A stretch of DNA of 64,000 nt from Calocera cornea HHB12733 (Eukaryota; Basidiomycota; Dacrymycetes; Dacrymycetales; Dacrymycetaceae), in NCBI GenBank assembly GCA_001632435.1, contig KV424042.1, positions 33,376-97,375 on the forward strand. Reading direction: 5' to 3'. The position numbers and the translations under genes are program-made. This document shows positions 1 through 10,082 of the stretch, one piece after another; the first letter of the stretch is position 1; every line of letters begins with the position of its first letter. A model generated the notes under the pieces. It searched no databases and was not told the origin of the DNA. It was given only the letters and a program-made list of their open reading frames with translations.

Positions 1-237
1 TAATCCTCCCACGGCTGCTCCACACGCATGCAGTGGTCGCCGTTCCCCTGGCTCGCGAGAGGGAGGGTGACGACGGCGCGCTAGCGCGAATGATGAACTT
101 GTCGAGCTGTTGATCTGCATATATTCTCGCCTGGCGAGCACCGTTCCCAGGCTGAGCATCCCTGCTCTGCACCATCTCTTGCCGCCGGCTCCCAAACTCC
201 AAGCTCCAGGCTGAGCGCATTCACATTCCTTGTACCA

Positions 238-1043
238 ATGTCCCGCCCGACACGCCCGCTCCTTGTTCTCTCCGTTCTGTCTGCTCTCCTTCGATTCGTG
301 AACGCGCAGTTCATCGATATCCCCTCCAGCCTGGGCCAGTGCCAGACACTCGCCCTCAGCTGGCAGCCCACCAGCGCGCCTTACACGGTCTCGGTGCTCA
401 ACAGCAGTACCTCCCTTCCTCTGTACGTCGCCCCCATCCCCATTTACATCGAACCCATCTCACTACCTCGACAGCGAACGTCTTTCACCCACCACATCCC
501 CCACGGCCCAGTGGACCACCGACCTCCCACCCGGCACTTCCCTTCTCTTCCAGCTGCAGGACGCCGATGATCGGGTGTTCGACAGTGCCCCAGTACTGAT
601 TACGCAAGGGTCAGGGGATTGTATGGCCCAGGGGGCGATGACGGGGGAGGGGACGCTGCTTTTTAACAGCGCACAGGCGCCGGGGACTGTTGCCCTTTCT
701 TCTGTCGCGCCCTCGTCAGCTTTTCCCCGTGTCCTCGTTCAACGCAGCTGCTGAAAGACGGCGCAGTGCGTTGCCTACTCAGCTTATATCCGCCACGCTG
801 CCATCTTCCTCCGGCCCAGCACCCACAGGCACCACCTCGATAGACCCGGACGACCCTCCCACATCGTCGGCCGTGTTCTCGGGGCCTGTATACTCCGAAG
901 TGCCCGGTGGGTACGTGCCGGTCGAACCGAGCTCAGGAATCAGCTATGCGCTCAACTCCGGGGGGAGGAGCCTGTTGCCTCTTTCTGTACTGGGCAGCGT
1001 GTTCACTGGTGCGGTGTGGATGGTGGTGACGCTGCTTGCTTGA
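238..1043 (+). CDS. Secreted Ser/Thr-rich, GPI-anchor-like protein
   Basis: Predicted cell-surface protein of unknown function. The ATG at 238 opens a clear signal peptide (hydrophobic residues about 8-22, likely cleavage after VNA). A small beta-type ectodomain with NSST and TAQWTTDLPPG-like stretches follows, then a Ser/Pro/Thr-rich linker and a hydrophobic C-terminal tail ending AVWMVVTLLA, as expected for a GPI signal. Intron 1 is 423-474 (GTACGT...ACAG). A second intron is required to change frame; 731-782 fits phase and gives 233 residues, but its donor (GTCCTC) is weak, so this junction is uncertain. This architecture is common among basidiomycete STP-rich surface proteins. The start, first intron and tail are well supported; the biochemical role is unknown. 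Confidence 0.7.
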
Positions 1044-1369
1044 TGCGCGGCGCTCTCTGTTCCGTTCTATTTATCTTCGCTGTGCGACCCGCCTTGTCAT
1101 ACCCACTCATGTAATACCACTGCTGTATCCCTACATTGCAATATCAACTGTGCTTTGCCAGCCTACATTACTTCGGAGAAAGAGTAAATTAATCCGGACC
1201 GGAGGAATGTAGACCCCAGGCGGTTCCGTGCCGTCCGCCGTACGAATGACGCCTCTTGTCCCTGTTCGCCGCCTCCGTCGCTGCCACTCCTCCACGCACG
1301 ACCACACAACACTTTTACGGGCATAATTGTCCACATCTCCCGCAGTATTAGTGTCCACGACAGCTGACG
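1044..1369. other. Intergenic, same-strand spacer
   Basis: This is the 3' flank of the GPI-like gene and the promoter/5' UTR of the Mim1 gene. I see no coding signal, RNA gene or repeat. Confidence 0.6.
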
Positions 1370-2641
1370 ATGGCCGCCGAAGATCTGGCTAGCAGTGGAT
1401 ACCTCGATCCGCTTAGGGTATGTTAGAGAGAGGTACAACGTTGACGCATGTTGATGCCTGCGCAGGACGCCCTCGACTCATCCTTCACCTCTACCGACCC
1501 CTCCCTACGCGCCCCGGAGCCCAGCTCTGAAGCACAGGGGAGCACCGCCCCCAAAAGCGAGACTCCTGTACCCGCCCAGCAGGGCAGCTCGAGCGACGCC
1601 CCTCCCGCTGCTGATGACGGCTGGAAGGTGGAGTACGACGAGCGGCTGGCAGCCTGGCGCGCTGAGGCCGCCGTAGCGCGGCAGAAGGCTGAAGAGGAGC
1701 GCGCGCGCTGGGGCGCGATCAGGGATACTGAGCGGGCTGCCGCGGACAGTAGGAGGAAGGAGGAGCAGGCTGCGGCTGAGCAGAGGGGGAGGGAGAGTGC
1801 GTTCAGCTCCGGCGAGTGGGAGGCCGCGGGAAGCAGTTCTGCCGGTGTAAGCGGGAGCGCGAGGGAGAGCGCTGATGCAGCACTGGAGGGGAGGGAGGGG
1901 GTGACGAGGGCGAGATTGGGGGAAGCGCATATTGCTGCGGAGGTGGAGTTGCTCGGTGTCCCACTGGAGGGGAGCGAGGGCGAGCCGAGCGTGGCGGACG
2001 CGAGGGACTTGACGACGAGCGAGCCGGAAGGGACGGGGCATATGTTCTCTGTGCGTTCTTCCTCTCGCGCCTGCTCTATGTTATGCTTGCCACATGTTGA
2101 CCTATATGCGCAGTCAATGCAGTCCGACTTCCCCTCCGTAGTCTCCCTCGGCAGCACCCCGCCCACGATCCCCTCCCTCTTCCAGACCGACACCGACTCA
2201 CCCGTTGAAGTCTCCAACGGCGAAGACAAGTCTTCCCCCGACGCGGACGAGTCCTCGCTGAACGAGTCCGCGCCGTCCCGCCGCCGCCCGGGCGGCTCGC
2301 GCCCCACCGCTTCCGCCTCTGCGGCGGCTGCGGCCGTAGCGAGTGCCCAGGCTGCACAGAGGAGCGACGACAAGCGCGCGGCTGAGAAGGAGGCCAGAGC
2401 TGTCGCTGCCGCTGCAGAGGTGCCGAAGAGTCTCGCGCTCAGCGTATTCTCCCCCGGCTTGCCCTGGCGCGCAAGGCTCATCGCTCTGGCAGGCACGCTG
2501 GCCATCAACCTGGCGCTGCCTTTCCTGAACGGGATCATGCTCGGGTTTGGGGAGATCTTTGCAAAGAACTATATCGCCGTCTGGATCGGGTGGAGCAAGA
2601 GGCCGAAGGGCGCTGTCACTGCTGTTGGGGTCAGGTACTGA
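1370..2641 (+). CDS. MIM1: Mim1/TOM13-family mitochondrial outer-membrane protein
   Basis: Exons 1370-1417, 1466-2050 and 2114-2641 join in frame to 386 residues. The C-terminal 50 residues carry the Mim1/TOM13 signature: a single membrane segment (AINLALPFLNGIMLGFGEIF) followed by AKN and a short basic tail. In yeast, Mim1 forms the MIM complex, which inserts alpha-helical proteins, including Tom receptors, into the mitochondrial outer membrane. The protein is far longer than classical Mim1 (about 110 residues): some 300 low-complexity, Ala/Ser/Glu-rich residues precede the conserved part, including a charged region near residues 60-120 (EYDERLAAWRAEAAVARQK) that is probably a coiled coil. 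The start was chosen because the 16-codon first exon ends in a perfect GTATGT donor. Family assignment rests on the C-terminal motif. Confidence 0.82.
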
Positions 2642-2863
2642 TTGCACATGGTCGAGGGACGATGACGAGGTCGCGCAATCGTGACTTGCCGCTGGAGGGT
2701 GCGCAAAAAGGACGTGGATGATATATTAGAGCAATGTCGTCGAGTCCTGCAATACATATGCCATGCTCTCCCCTAGCGCCACGTTTCTCGTATTGTGCAA
2801 TTGTATGATACACCACGTCCTCGCCTCCTGACCGCCTCGCCTCGCGTTGGCCAAAGCGCATGC

Positions 2864-4577
2864 CTACAGCCTAGTATTCGCTGGGATCTTCCGGATCGCC
2901 TGCCTGACGCCCAGATCGCCCAGCACGTCCTCGGCGCCGCCCAGCAAGCTGTCAAACGGCACCGTCCGATGATAGTGCTCTATCATCCTGCCCATGCCCG
3001 TGCGGGTGATGCCGCGCCCGCCAAACACCTGCGTCGCGTCCTCCGCCGTCTGCTGCGCCGTCTTGGTGCAGTACATCTTGAGGAATGCGATCTGCCCGGC
3101 GAGCTTGGACGACTGCTGCTTGTACGACATGTTGCACATCTGGTAGGTCACGTTCTCGAGCCACGACTGCACCGCTTCGACGCGGGCGATCATCTGGGCG
3201 AGCCTGGGGGGAAAACATCAATATATGCGCGTGATTTTGAAGGAGGGAACGTACTTGGCGCGGATGATGGCCTGCCCGGTGAGCGGCTTGCCGAACGCCT
3301 TGCGCTGGTGCGCCCACTTGAGGCACTCCTCGACGACATGCCTCTGGCTGCGCGCACTGGCGCAGCACATGACCCACCGCTCGTGATTGAAGTTGCTGAG
3401 AATGACCAGCAGCCCGCCGTCCTCCGGGCCCAGGGTGTACCCGACCGGCACGCGCACATTGTCGAACGTGACGTAGGCCGTGCCCGCGGTGGTCGAGTAG
3501 GACGTCTTGATCTGCTTCGTCTCGACGCCCTCGACGCGCGGCACGAGAATGACGGTGAGCCCACCGTCTGTGCGGCAGCCGACGGTGAACCAGTCCGCAA
3601 ACGTCCCGTTCGTGATCCACTTCTTGGTCCCGTTGATGATCCACTCCTTGCCGTCCTCGCTCTTGACGGCGGTGCAGCGCAGGCCGGCCACGTCAGACCC
3701 GGCGAACGCCTCGCTGATCGCGAGGCAGATGAACTTCTTCCCCGCCAGCACGTCCGGTACAACAAGCTTCTTCACCTCCTCCGATCCGAAGTTGAGCACA
3801 GGCGGGAGGCCAATGACCATCCCGCCGAGCATGCCGTCGCCGTACCCACGCGCCCCGCACCGCGCCAGCTCCTGGGTGATGATGAGCTCGTGGAAGTAGT
3901 CGAACTTCTCCGGCTCGACGAGCCCATCCATCAACCTGCGGCCCTTGAGGTGCTTTCCCGGCCCAAGCCGCATCGCGTGCATCTCGAGCTCGGCCATCTT
4001 GTCGAACACGCTCTGCGAGGGCCGCTTGCCGTCCTCCTCGCGCGCCTGCGCGTCGGGCCGGACGTACTCGTCCACGAACCTGCGCACAGCTGACTGGAAC
4101 TTGCGGTGGCTCTGCATTGGGGTCAGCTCCCGTATCCGCAGCTCGGTGCAACGAAAGTGCTTACATCGGTGAAGTACGGGCTGAAGTACCCGTCGTTCAA
4201 CCACGTCGGCTCGGCATACGGCACCTGTGAGATATCGCCCGGCTCCGGCACGTGTATCTGGCTCTCCTCGCCCTGCACTGTGCCGATGATGAGGCGTGCG
4301 TACTGTGGGCGGAGGAGCACTTCCAGCCGGTGCAGGCCGAAGAACTGCTCCGTCGCGTCCTGCCCCGCGACGTCCGCGTCGTACAGGACGGCCGCGCCTC
4401 CGGGGTGCATGGCCGCGAAGCGGGAGAGGTCGTAGACTTTGGCGTCGATGACGACCCAGAGGTCCCCCTCTTTGTTGTGCTGGGCGGGTGTCAGCAAATC
4501 CGTGGTACGGGTGAGGTGGAGGTACGTGCCTTGGATATCTCGTCCGTGGAGAGGATGCGCATCTCCTTCTTCGACAT
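2864..4577 (-). CDS. Cytochrome b5-acyl-CoA dehydrogenase fusion
   Basis: Exons (descending) 4530-4577, 4165-4479, 3255-4111 and 2864-3203 give 519 residues in frame. Residues about 8-85 form a cytochrome b5 domain: EISKHNKEGDLWVV, heme-ligand motif HPGG, second ligand His in FFGLHRLEV. The rest is a complete acyl-CoA dehydrogenase: N-terminal helical part (FDYFHELIITQELARCG), FAD/substrate beta domain (LAISEAFAGSDVAGL, WITNGTFADWF) and C-terminal helices (RKAFGKPL, QVFGGRGITRTGMG). Such b5-ACAD fusions are known in fungi; the b5 domain presumably passes electrons to or from the flavin. The substrate is unknown. The C-terminus, TRL, is at best a weak peroxisomal signal. The first intron (4480-4529) begins with GC, not GT; the only nearby GT donor breaks the frame. 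Confidence 0.9.
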
Positions 4578-5528
4578 GTTTGCAATAATGAACAATAATA
4601 ACTTAGGGTGAGGTGCGGTGTAGAAGTGAAGGAGGTTGAGAGCAAGTCGCGCGGTAGCAGCAGCAGCAGCAGCAGGAGGGGCAAGCAGCACAGGGCGGGC
4701 AAGCTGGCTATAAACCGGCCCCTCCGCGCTGCTGCCCACTACGGCGGGCCACACCCAATCACATGCCCGCAGGGGATTCACATGCACGGAGCCAAATCAG
4801 GCCGTGAATTACCGAGTGCCCGGTTGGGCGGATGCCGCGTCACGCCTTCTCCGCACGGACCCCGCTTCCCCGCGTCCCGTCGGCGGGCGATGGGCGGTGG
4901 GCTGCACGCTCCTGCATCGCACGCGGTGCTGATGAGTGAACTTACACCGGAGCTTGCACGTCAGGTGACGGCGCCGATCAGAGCCGCCACACACTCAACT
5001 ACCTCTGCACTACCAGCTCCTGACCGCACCACCGAGCACGTTCCCAGCCCAGCACACTCAGGGACAGCCCGCGGGCAAACGGCAGATCGCCAGCGAAGAT
5101 GCGGGTATCGCGGCTCGCCCTGGGCCGCCGATGCTACGCTGTTCTCGTGTCTCGTCAGGATCACCGGCTCCAGCCCGGCGGGAGCGCGGGATTCGCCCTG
5201 GGATCGCGGGAAGTTTTGGGACGTGTTGGAACTCGCTGTGCCCTGCGAGTTGTGTGCTCGGTCTGACACCGACACGATCTCTGGTAGTAAGTTGCACTAT
5301 ACTGCAGAGCACGTCCCGTCCTAGCCCGGGCATACAGCCCGGCCGATCCCAACGACATGACTTACGTTGGACATTCGGTCCTGTGAATGGTATTCTATAT
5401 TTTGCAGCAAAAACCTTGGAACCGGTGCGGAAACATCCCTCTCTATCTTCTCCAGCAACTCCTATACCCGCCCAGCAACCCCCCCACACACCCATTCCTC
5501 CCTCATGTAGCACCCCACTGCAAGCCGC
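4578..5528. other. Intergenic, 950 bp
   Basis: The left part is the promoter of the b5-acyl-CoA dehydrogenase; the right part is the 3' flank of the acylphosphatase. A short (AGC)n microsatellite lies at about 4654-4675. Frames here lack splice-consistent or family-like coding signal. Confidence 0.55.
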
Positions 5529-5938
5529 TCATCGCCTCACCCCAAACGCCCTATACTCCAGTTGATCTACCTCCTTAACCTCCTCCTTCACATCCTCCAC
5601 CTTCCCCGGTCCGTCCCACAACCTGTCCCTACTGTCTCCCAAACGCATCAGCATTCGTCCCACGCCGCAACAGAAAGAAATCAGCGATGGAGGGAAAAAG
5701 AAGTGGAAGTGGACTCGGGAAGGGGAAAGCGAAGAGGTGAAGGGGAAAAGCAAGATGGGACGCACAACTCTTGCAGTGCGCGCAGCTCCCCCTGCACTAC
5801 ACCCTCCACGCCCGCCCCGTCAGGCGTGTTCCGGCACCGCCCTACCAGCCCGTGCTCGGTCGCGAGGGAGCGCGCGAACGCCCGGTAGCCTACGCCCTGC
5901 ACGCGGCCGGTGACGAGGAACGAGAGGGAGCTGGGCAT
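5529..5938 (-). CDS. Acylphosphatase
   Basis: Hydrolyses carboxyl-phosphate bonds of acyl phosphates. Exons 5766-5938 and 5529-5622 give 88 residues, the normal length of the family. The N-terminal motif [11 protein letters not shown] contains the phosphate-binding loop and catalytic Arg. RNTPDG supplies the catalytic Asn (Cys-Arg precede it, where Trp-Val is common). The C-terminal half has the expected GP..V pattern ([16 protein letters not shown]). The ATG at 5938 puts the motif at the usual distance from the N-terminus. The intron (5623-5765, 143 nt) is long for this genome. A second acceptor 9 nt upstream stays in frame and would add three residues, so both forms are possible. Confidence 0.85.
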
Positions 5939-6581
5939 GCCGGTGGACCGCGGTGTTCGAGCTAGCAGCACAAGAGAGATACGGAATGCCACCTGTGAGG
6001 TCTTTAGGAGGGGAGGACAAGAGGATCAACGACAGACAGCAGGATGGTAGCGTGACAGAAGCAAGACTGACACTGGAGGGGGCCGGCCGACAAGAATTTG
6101 GTCGGGAGGTGACGTCAGGACGCGTGGCACGACATGAGGGCTTCAAGTCGCGTGCGCCGTCCGTGCGCCTCTCTTGCCTAGGACTCCTTGCTCTTGTCAC
6201 CGCTCCATTGCCTGGCTGCACTACAGAATGAGTGAAAAAGTTGTTCCTCGAACGCTAGAGGCCCCGCAGCGCGCGTATCCATAGCGCCTTGTGGTGCCAA
6301 TATCCATAGGATCCCCAGGCTTGACCAGTTGCTAGGGTTGCCGACGGGACAAGGGACAGCTAGCTAGCCCCCTTGCACAAGGATAGTCATGTAAGAGAAG
6401 TTAGCACGCGCTGCCTGTGGATGTTCTTATCTATTCACGTGGATGGAGTCATGCTGTGCCGCTGGAGCTGGCGTCCCCGAATCTTCTGGCGGGTTCGGAG
6501 GGGACGTCATGCACCAGTGGGCCATTCTTCAAGTCGCATTCATGCTTCATTCTTGACACTGGTCTCCCTTCCCTCTTGAGC
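5939..6581. other. Divergent promoter region with duplicated segment
   Basis: Spacer between the acylphosphatase (left, minus) and the first NTF2-like gene (right, plus). From about 6230 onward (aaaagttgttcctcgaac, then catgctgtgccg...ggacgtcat...tcttgacactgg) it is recognisably repeated upstream of the second NTF2-like gene at about 7500-8053. Confidence 0.65.
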
Positions 6582-7253
6582 ATGGCCGACATGAACCAAT
6601 CGCCCGCTACGCGCACGCGGGTCGCACTCGAGTACCTGAGAGCGGTGGAGGTGGACGATAAGGAGGCTCTCGCGTCTCTGCTTGCGGACGGCTACGAGCG
6701 GCGGATCGTGCCTCTCAACAGAGCAGAAATAAAGCCGGCATCCAAGCAGCATGCGCTTGACAAGCGTACGTGGAGAGCCAATTCCCGGGAGATTACGGTG
6801 GGCTGCGACAGGCTGACTTGCTGTGGCGCGGGACTGAGTGGGCGACAGACTACCCCACTGGACGTGATGGAGACGATAGATGGCAGGGTCGTTTTGCATG
6901 TCAGGACGCAGCTGGGCTGATTTTGGATCCCGGTATAACTCTGTCTTGCCCTCGCAGATCCGATGGCGGGGCCTCCATAACAACGGCCAATGGGTACAAA
7001 AGGAAGAGATACGGATCATCAGCTTTGCCGATGGACCCGGCATATCCGACGACCCGCAGATCGCATATGTGAAGCTGTTCGTTGACTGGGTGGGGTCTAG
7101 TGTGAGTTTTCTTTCCATTCGCACCGGTATAGTGGGTGACACGGTTCGATACAGAAATTAAGCCTGCCGAAGGAGGCACGCTCTATGACAATCGGGGCGA
7201 TGTACCACTATCTCATGGGCGAGGATCAGGGAGCCAAGTGTATTATAATGTGA
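6582..7253 (+). CDS. NTF2-like (SnoaL-type) protein with C-terminal CaaX box, copy 1
   Basis: Exons 6582-6797, 6849-6899, 6958-7101 and 7155-7253 give 169 residues. The fold is suggested by the helix-rich N-terminus (VALEYLRAVEVDDKEALASL, LADGYERRIVPL) and the strand/helix pattern near the end (EEIRIISFADGPGISDD, YVKLFVDWVG), typical of the small NTF2-like proteins that occur as families in basidiomycetes. The last four residues are CIIM, a canonical CaaX motif with Met favouring farnesylation, preceded by GAK. This implies anchoring at a membrane. No catalytic residues can be named. The paralogue at 8054 has the same exon pattern and also ends in a CaaX box, which supports the last exon. Substrate and role are unknown. 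Confidence 0.8.
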
Positions 7254-8053
7254 GAAGACGCGGTCATATAATACCCAAATATACGGAGACAAGTGCGGCA
7301 TTGTATTTATCCCATACATAAACCCCGTTAGACGCGAAACGGTACATTGGTGGCTACCGTTGTGCGCTGCACCTGCCCTGTCGAGTGCACGCAGCCCGGA
7401 GGTCAACCGGCCTGTTCTTAATCCCAGCGGTCTATATGGAGCTGGGTCGCACTACGGGAATGGCTATGGGTTTGCTCATTACTAGTGTGGTTGTTAGCGA
7501 TGACAAAGTTGTTCCTCGACCGTGAAAGGGTTGGCCGCTACCGATCGTCTCGGAAAGTGGGCCGTTGTGAGCCGTTCGCTCGGCTTGTTGCGACGGCAGC
7601 TGGCGTAGAAGGAGATATTGAGCCCTCTTGTAAGAGCGAAATGCGCCATCATGTGAAGCCAGGCGAGCGTTGTATGATATCCGATAGTTATGCGGGAATA
7701 CATAACTACAGAATTGTGTTAGCCCAATCATCGTTCGTGCCGGACTCGATGGGCCGGCGTCGCGACCCCTCCAGAAAGTCTAACATTTTCGACCATTGTT
7801 CGACCCTGATGTGTTCCCTTGATCTCCTGGCCCGTTGCCGTGGTATCTGGCCGTGAAGCTACAGTTCGTCTTCAGATCTGAGCGCGTGCTGATTATCGAT
7901 ATTCTGCACATTCGGATTTGCGGAGCCATGCTGTGCCGGTGCTGTTCTTAGATCTTCTGCCGAGCTCGGACGGGACGTCATCATGCAGTGGACCAATCTC
8001 CAATTCGCGCTCTAGCTTCACTTTCTTGACACTGGACTCCTTTGCTGCTCACC
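7254..8053. other. Spacer between duplicated genes
   Basis: 3' flank of NTF2-like copy 1 and promoter of copy 2; the part from about 7500 is the second copy of the duplicated promoter segment. No further gene is seen. Confidence 0.6.
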
Positions 8054-8769
8054 ATGACCGACCTAAAGAAAGCACCTTCTACACTAACACAAGTCGCGCT
8101 CCAGTACCTAAAAGCGATGGAGGCAGACGACAAGGAGACACTCGGGCGCCTACTTGCGGATGGCTACGAGCGGCCAATCATGCCCCTGCATAGACCCGAA
8201 ATCAAACCGGGGTCAAAGCAGGATGCGCTTGACAAACATGCTTGGAGGGCCGACTTCCGAGAGATCACGGTGGGTAGCGGCATCATGAGTGCCGGCGGCA
8301 AGACTTGCACTGAACGGAGCGACAGGCAAAGGCATTGGACGTAATGGAGACGACAGATGGCAGGGTGGTTCTGCATGTAAGGACTCTACTCGATGACCCG
8401 TATACCTCCTCATGAGGTTGTCCTTGGTTTTGCAGATTCAATGGCGTGGCCTCCGGAACGACGGCCAATGGGTTCAAAAGGAAGAGATGCGAATCATCAG
8501 CTTCACCGACGGCCCCAGAATATTCGACGACCCGCAGATCGCGCATGTGAAGCTGTTCATCGACTGGGTCGGATTTGGCGTGCGTTTCTTTCCGTTCTCG
8601 CTAGGATGGTGGGTGACATGGAGTGATGCAGCAATTCAAGTCGCCCAAGGGCGCCAGCAATACGACGCTTGGGGCCATGTATCACCATACCATGGGTTTG
8701 GATCAGTCGAAGGCTGTGGTCAACACTGATCAGACGCAGGGCGGTCCGGCCAAGTGCGCCATTATGTGA
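8054..8769 (+). CDS. NTF2-like (SnoaL-type) protein with C-terminal CaaX box, copy 2
   Basis: Exons 8054-8269, 8326-8376, 8436-8579 and 8632-8769 give 182 residues. It is clearly paralogous to copy 1: VALQYLKAMEADDKETL, LADGYERPIMPL, LDVMETTDGRVVLH, and QIAHVKLFIDWVG align without gaps, and all three introns fall at the same codons and phases. The last exon is 39 nt longer and diverged before the end, yet the protein again ends PAKCAIM, a CaaX box (CAIM). Retention of the box in an otherwise diverged tail suggests selection for prenylation. The start ATG follows the same tcttgacactgg leader as in copy 1. Confidence 0.82.
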
Positions 8770-9125
8770 GAATAGGCTAGCATATGATACCGAAGATACA
8801 TGCGCAAATGTACAATGTTGTGTTATTCAATCCATCGTTTATGCAGACCACAGTAGGGTACACGGGGAATGTATACATTCAGCTGTACAGAAGGAGTACA
8901 GAAAGTCAACTTACAAGGCTGCGTCATACATAAAGTATCACACAACACGGGAGGATATTGGTACAAGGTATACAACAGGTGTCCGTTATTAGAAGATAAA
9001 AGCCGAGCCAGAGAGTTCAAAAGCTGATGCACCTGGAGCGAGGGTATAAGCATGAGGAGGTCGGGTGTGAAGAGGTACACACTTGTGCTTGTTGGGTTTG
9101 TGAGATGTATGCGCGCCGCTGCCAC
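8770..9125. other. Convergent 3' flanks
   Basis: 3' ends of NTF2-like copy 2 (plus) and MAF1 (minus). AT-rich; no coding signal. Confidence 0.6.
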
Positions 9126-10082
9126 TCAGAAGCCCAGACCGAGCGACCTGGCAGACGCCGCGCTCCACTCGGTCCTCCTTGGCTCCATCCATCCTCCTAT
9201 CCGCTTCCTAGCCCACACGCTGACGAACAGTATCCGCTTCTGCTTCTTGTTGTGGATGAACCAGTTCGCGCTCCAGAGGAGGCCACCCAGGCGACGGCGA
9301 GGGTATTGCAGGTCGGTCTCCTCGAGCCTTTTGCTCGGTCTGGGCTTGGTAGGTGTGGCAATGCCCTCGTCCGGCTCGAAGTCGAACGCATCCCAGTCGC
9401 CCTCATCTAGCTCCTCATCAGACGATATGTCTTCTTCATCGTCAGAGTCGACCGCATGCGGATCCCACTCGTTCCCGGGTGTATAGGAGTACACATCGCA
9501 GTCCTTGAGCGTGATGATGTTGTCGAGTATCCGGTAGAAGGTAGGATGTGTGCCGGTTAGAACCTCGTCTTTGATCTTCTTACTGCGCCCGGAAGGAAAT
9601 GAGGCCGACAGTTCAGGAGAAGATGGCACGTCAAGAGGGGGCGGATAGGAGGAATAGGAGCGAGGTGTGTAATCGCTGACTGAGCCCGGTGCGGGTCGCA
9701 GGCTGAGGAGCGTGTTTGATAAGGCATTCAGGACTCCAGCAGGGCTTTCTTCCTTCTTGAAAGCGTCTGGTCGCACTTCGGAGAAGTCATGATCGGGGAA
9801 TGCCACGTTGAGAGTCGCAATGAGGAGGTAGAGGACCTTGCGCGCTGATGGCTGATCAAGCGGTCCGAACGGGCTGGCAAGCGCCTCCTCCGGCGGGGAC
9901 ACAGACAGGTTGAATGCGAGGTCCTCCGCGTACGAGTGCTCGAGCGCCTTGAACATCTTCTTCTCGCGATTAATGCTCTTGCAGGAGTACGCCTCAATGC
10001 GCGTGCGGATTGCGCACTCGGGCGAGTCGTACGTCAAGGCATTTGAAAGAGTGAACAGCTCTGGGAACTCGATGAACTTCAT
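9126..10082 (-). CDS. MAF1: Maf1, repressor of RNA polymerase III
   Basis: Uninterrupted 318-residue frame from ATG at 10082. The N-terminus (MKFIEFPELFTLSNALT, RIEAYSCKSINREKKMFKAL) is the Maf1 A box. The middle has LYLLIATLNVAFPDHDFS (B box), and the C box is GLLWSANWFIHNKKQKRIL, where the usual form is WS-Y-NKK-KR. Maf1 binds Pol III and blocks initiation when TORC1 signalling is low; its phosphorylation state controls nuclear entry. The Ser/Pro-rich linker (about residues 130-180) and the acidic run DSDDEEDISSDEELDEGDWD before the C box are consistent with regulated Maf1 proteins. An intron-free gene is notable here because nearly all neighbours are interrupted. Confidence 0.93.
   Translation of the reverse strand: MKFIEFPELFTLSNALTYDSPECAIRTRIEAYSCKSINREKKMFKALEHSYAEDLAFNLSVSPPEEALASPFGPLDQPSARKVLYLLIATLNVAFPDHDFSEVRPDAFKKEESPAGVLNALSNTLLSLRPAPGSVSDYTPRSYSSYPPPLDVPSSPELSASFPSGRSKKIKDEVLTGTHPTFYRILDNIITLKDCDVYSYTPGNEWDPHAVDSDDEEDISSDEELDEGDWDAFDFEPDEGIATPTKPRPSKRLEETDLQYPRRRLGGLLWSANWFIHNKKQKRILFVSVWARKRIGGWMEPRRTEWSAASARSLGLGF

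Larger units (their letters stand above)
6230..8830 (+). repeat. Tandem segmental duplication (two units)
   Basis: Unit 1 is about 6230-7330 and unit 2 about 7500-8830. Each contains a promoter, a four-exon NTF2-like gene and the 3' flank. Shared non-coding stretches include aagttgttcctcga (6240 and 7508), catgctgtgccg (about 6450 and 7927), a ggacgtcat block, and tcttgacactgg just before each ATG. Post-stop sequence is also similar (tgagaa...atac...aatgt/attgt). Coding exons 1, 2 and 3 have identical lengths in both units (216, 51 and 144 nt). Unit ends are approximate because the flanks have diverged. Confidence 0.8.

Noticed and set aside
2795..4093. Plus-strand frame of 432 codons
   Set aside because: Antisense to the b5-acyl-CoA dehydrogenase; no family character.
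6776..7142. Short frames crossing NTF2-like introns as separate genes
   Set aside because: They arise from unspliced reading; the four-exon models give intact, paralogous proteins.
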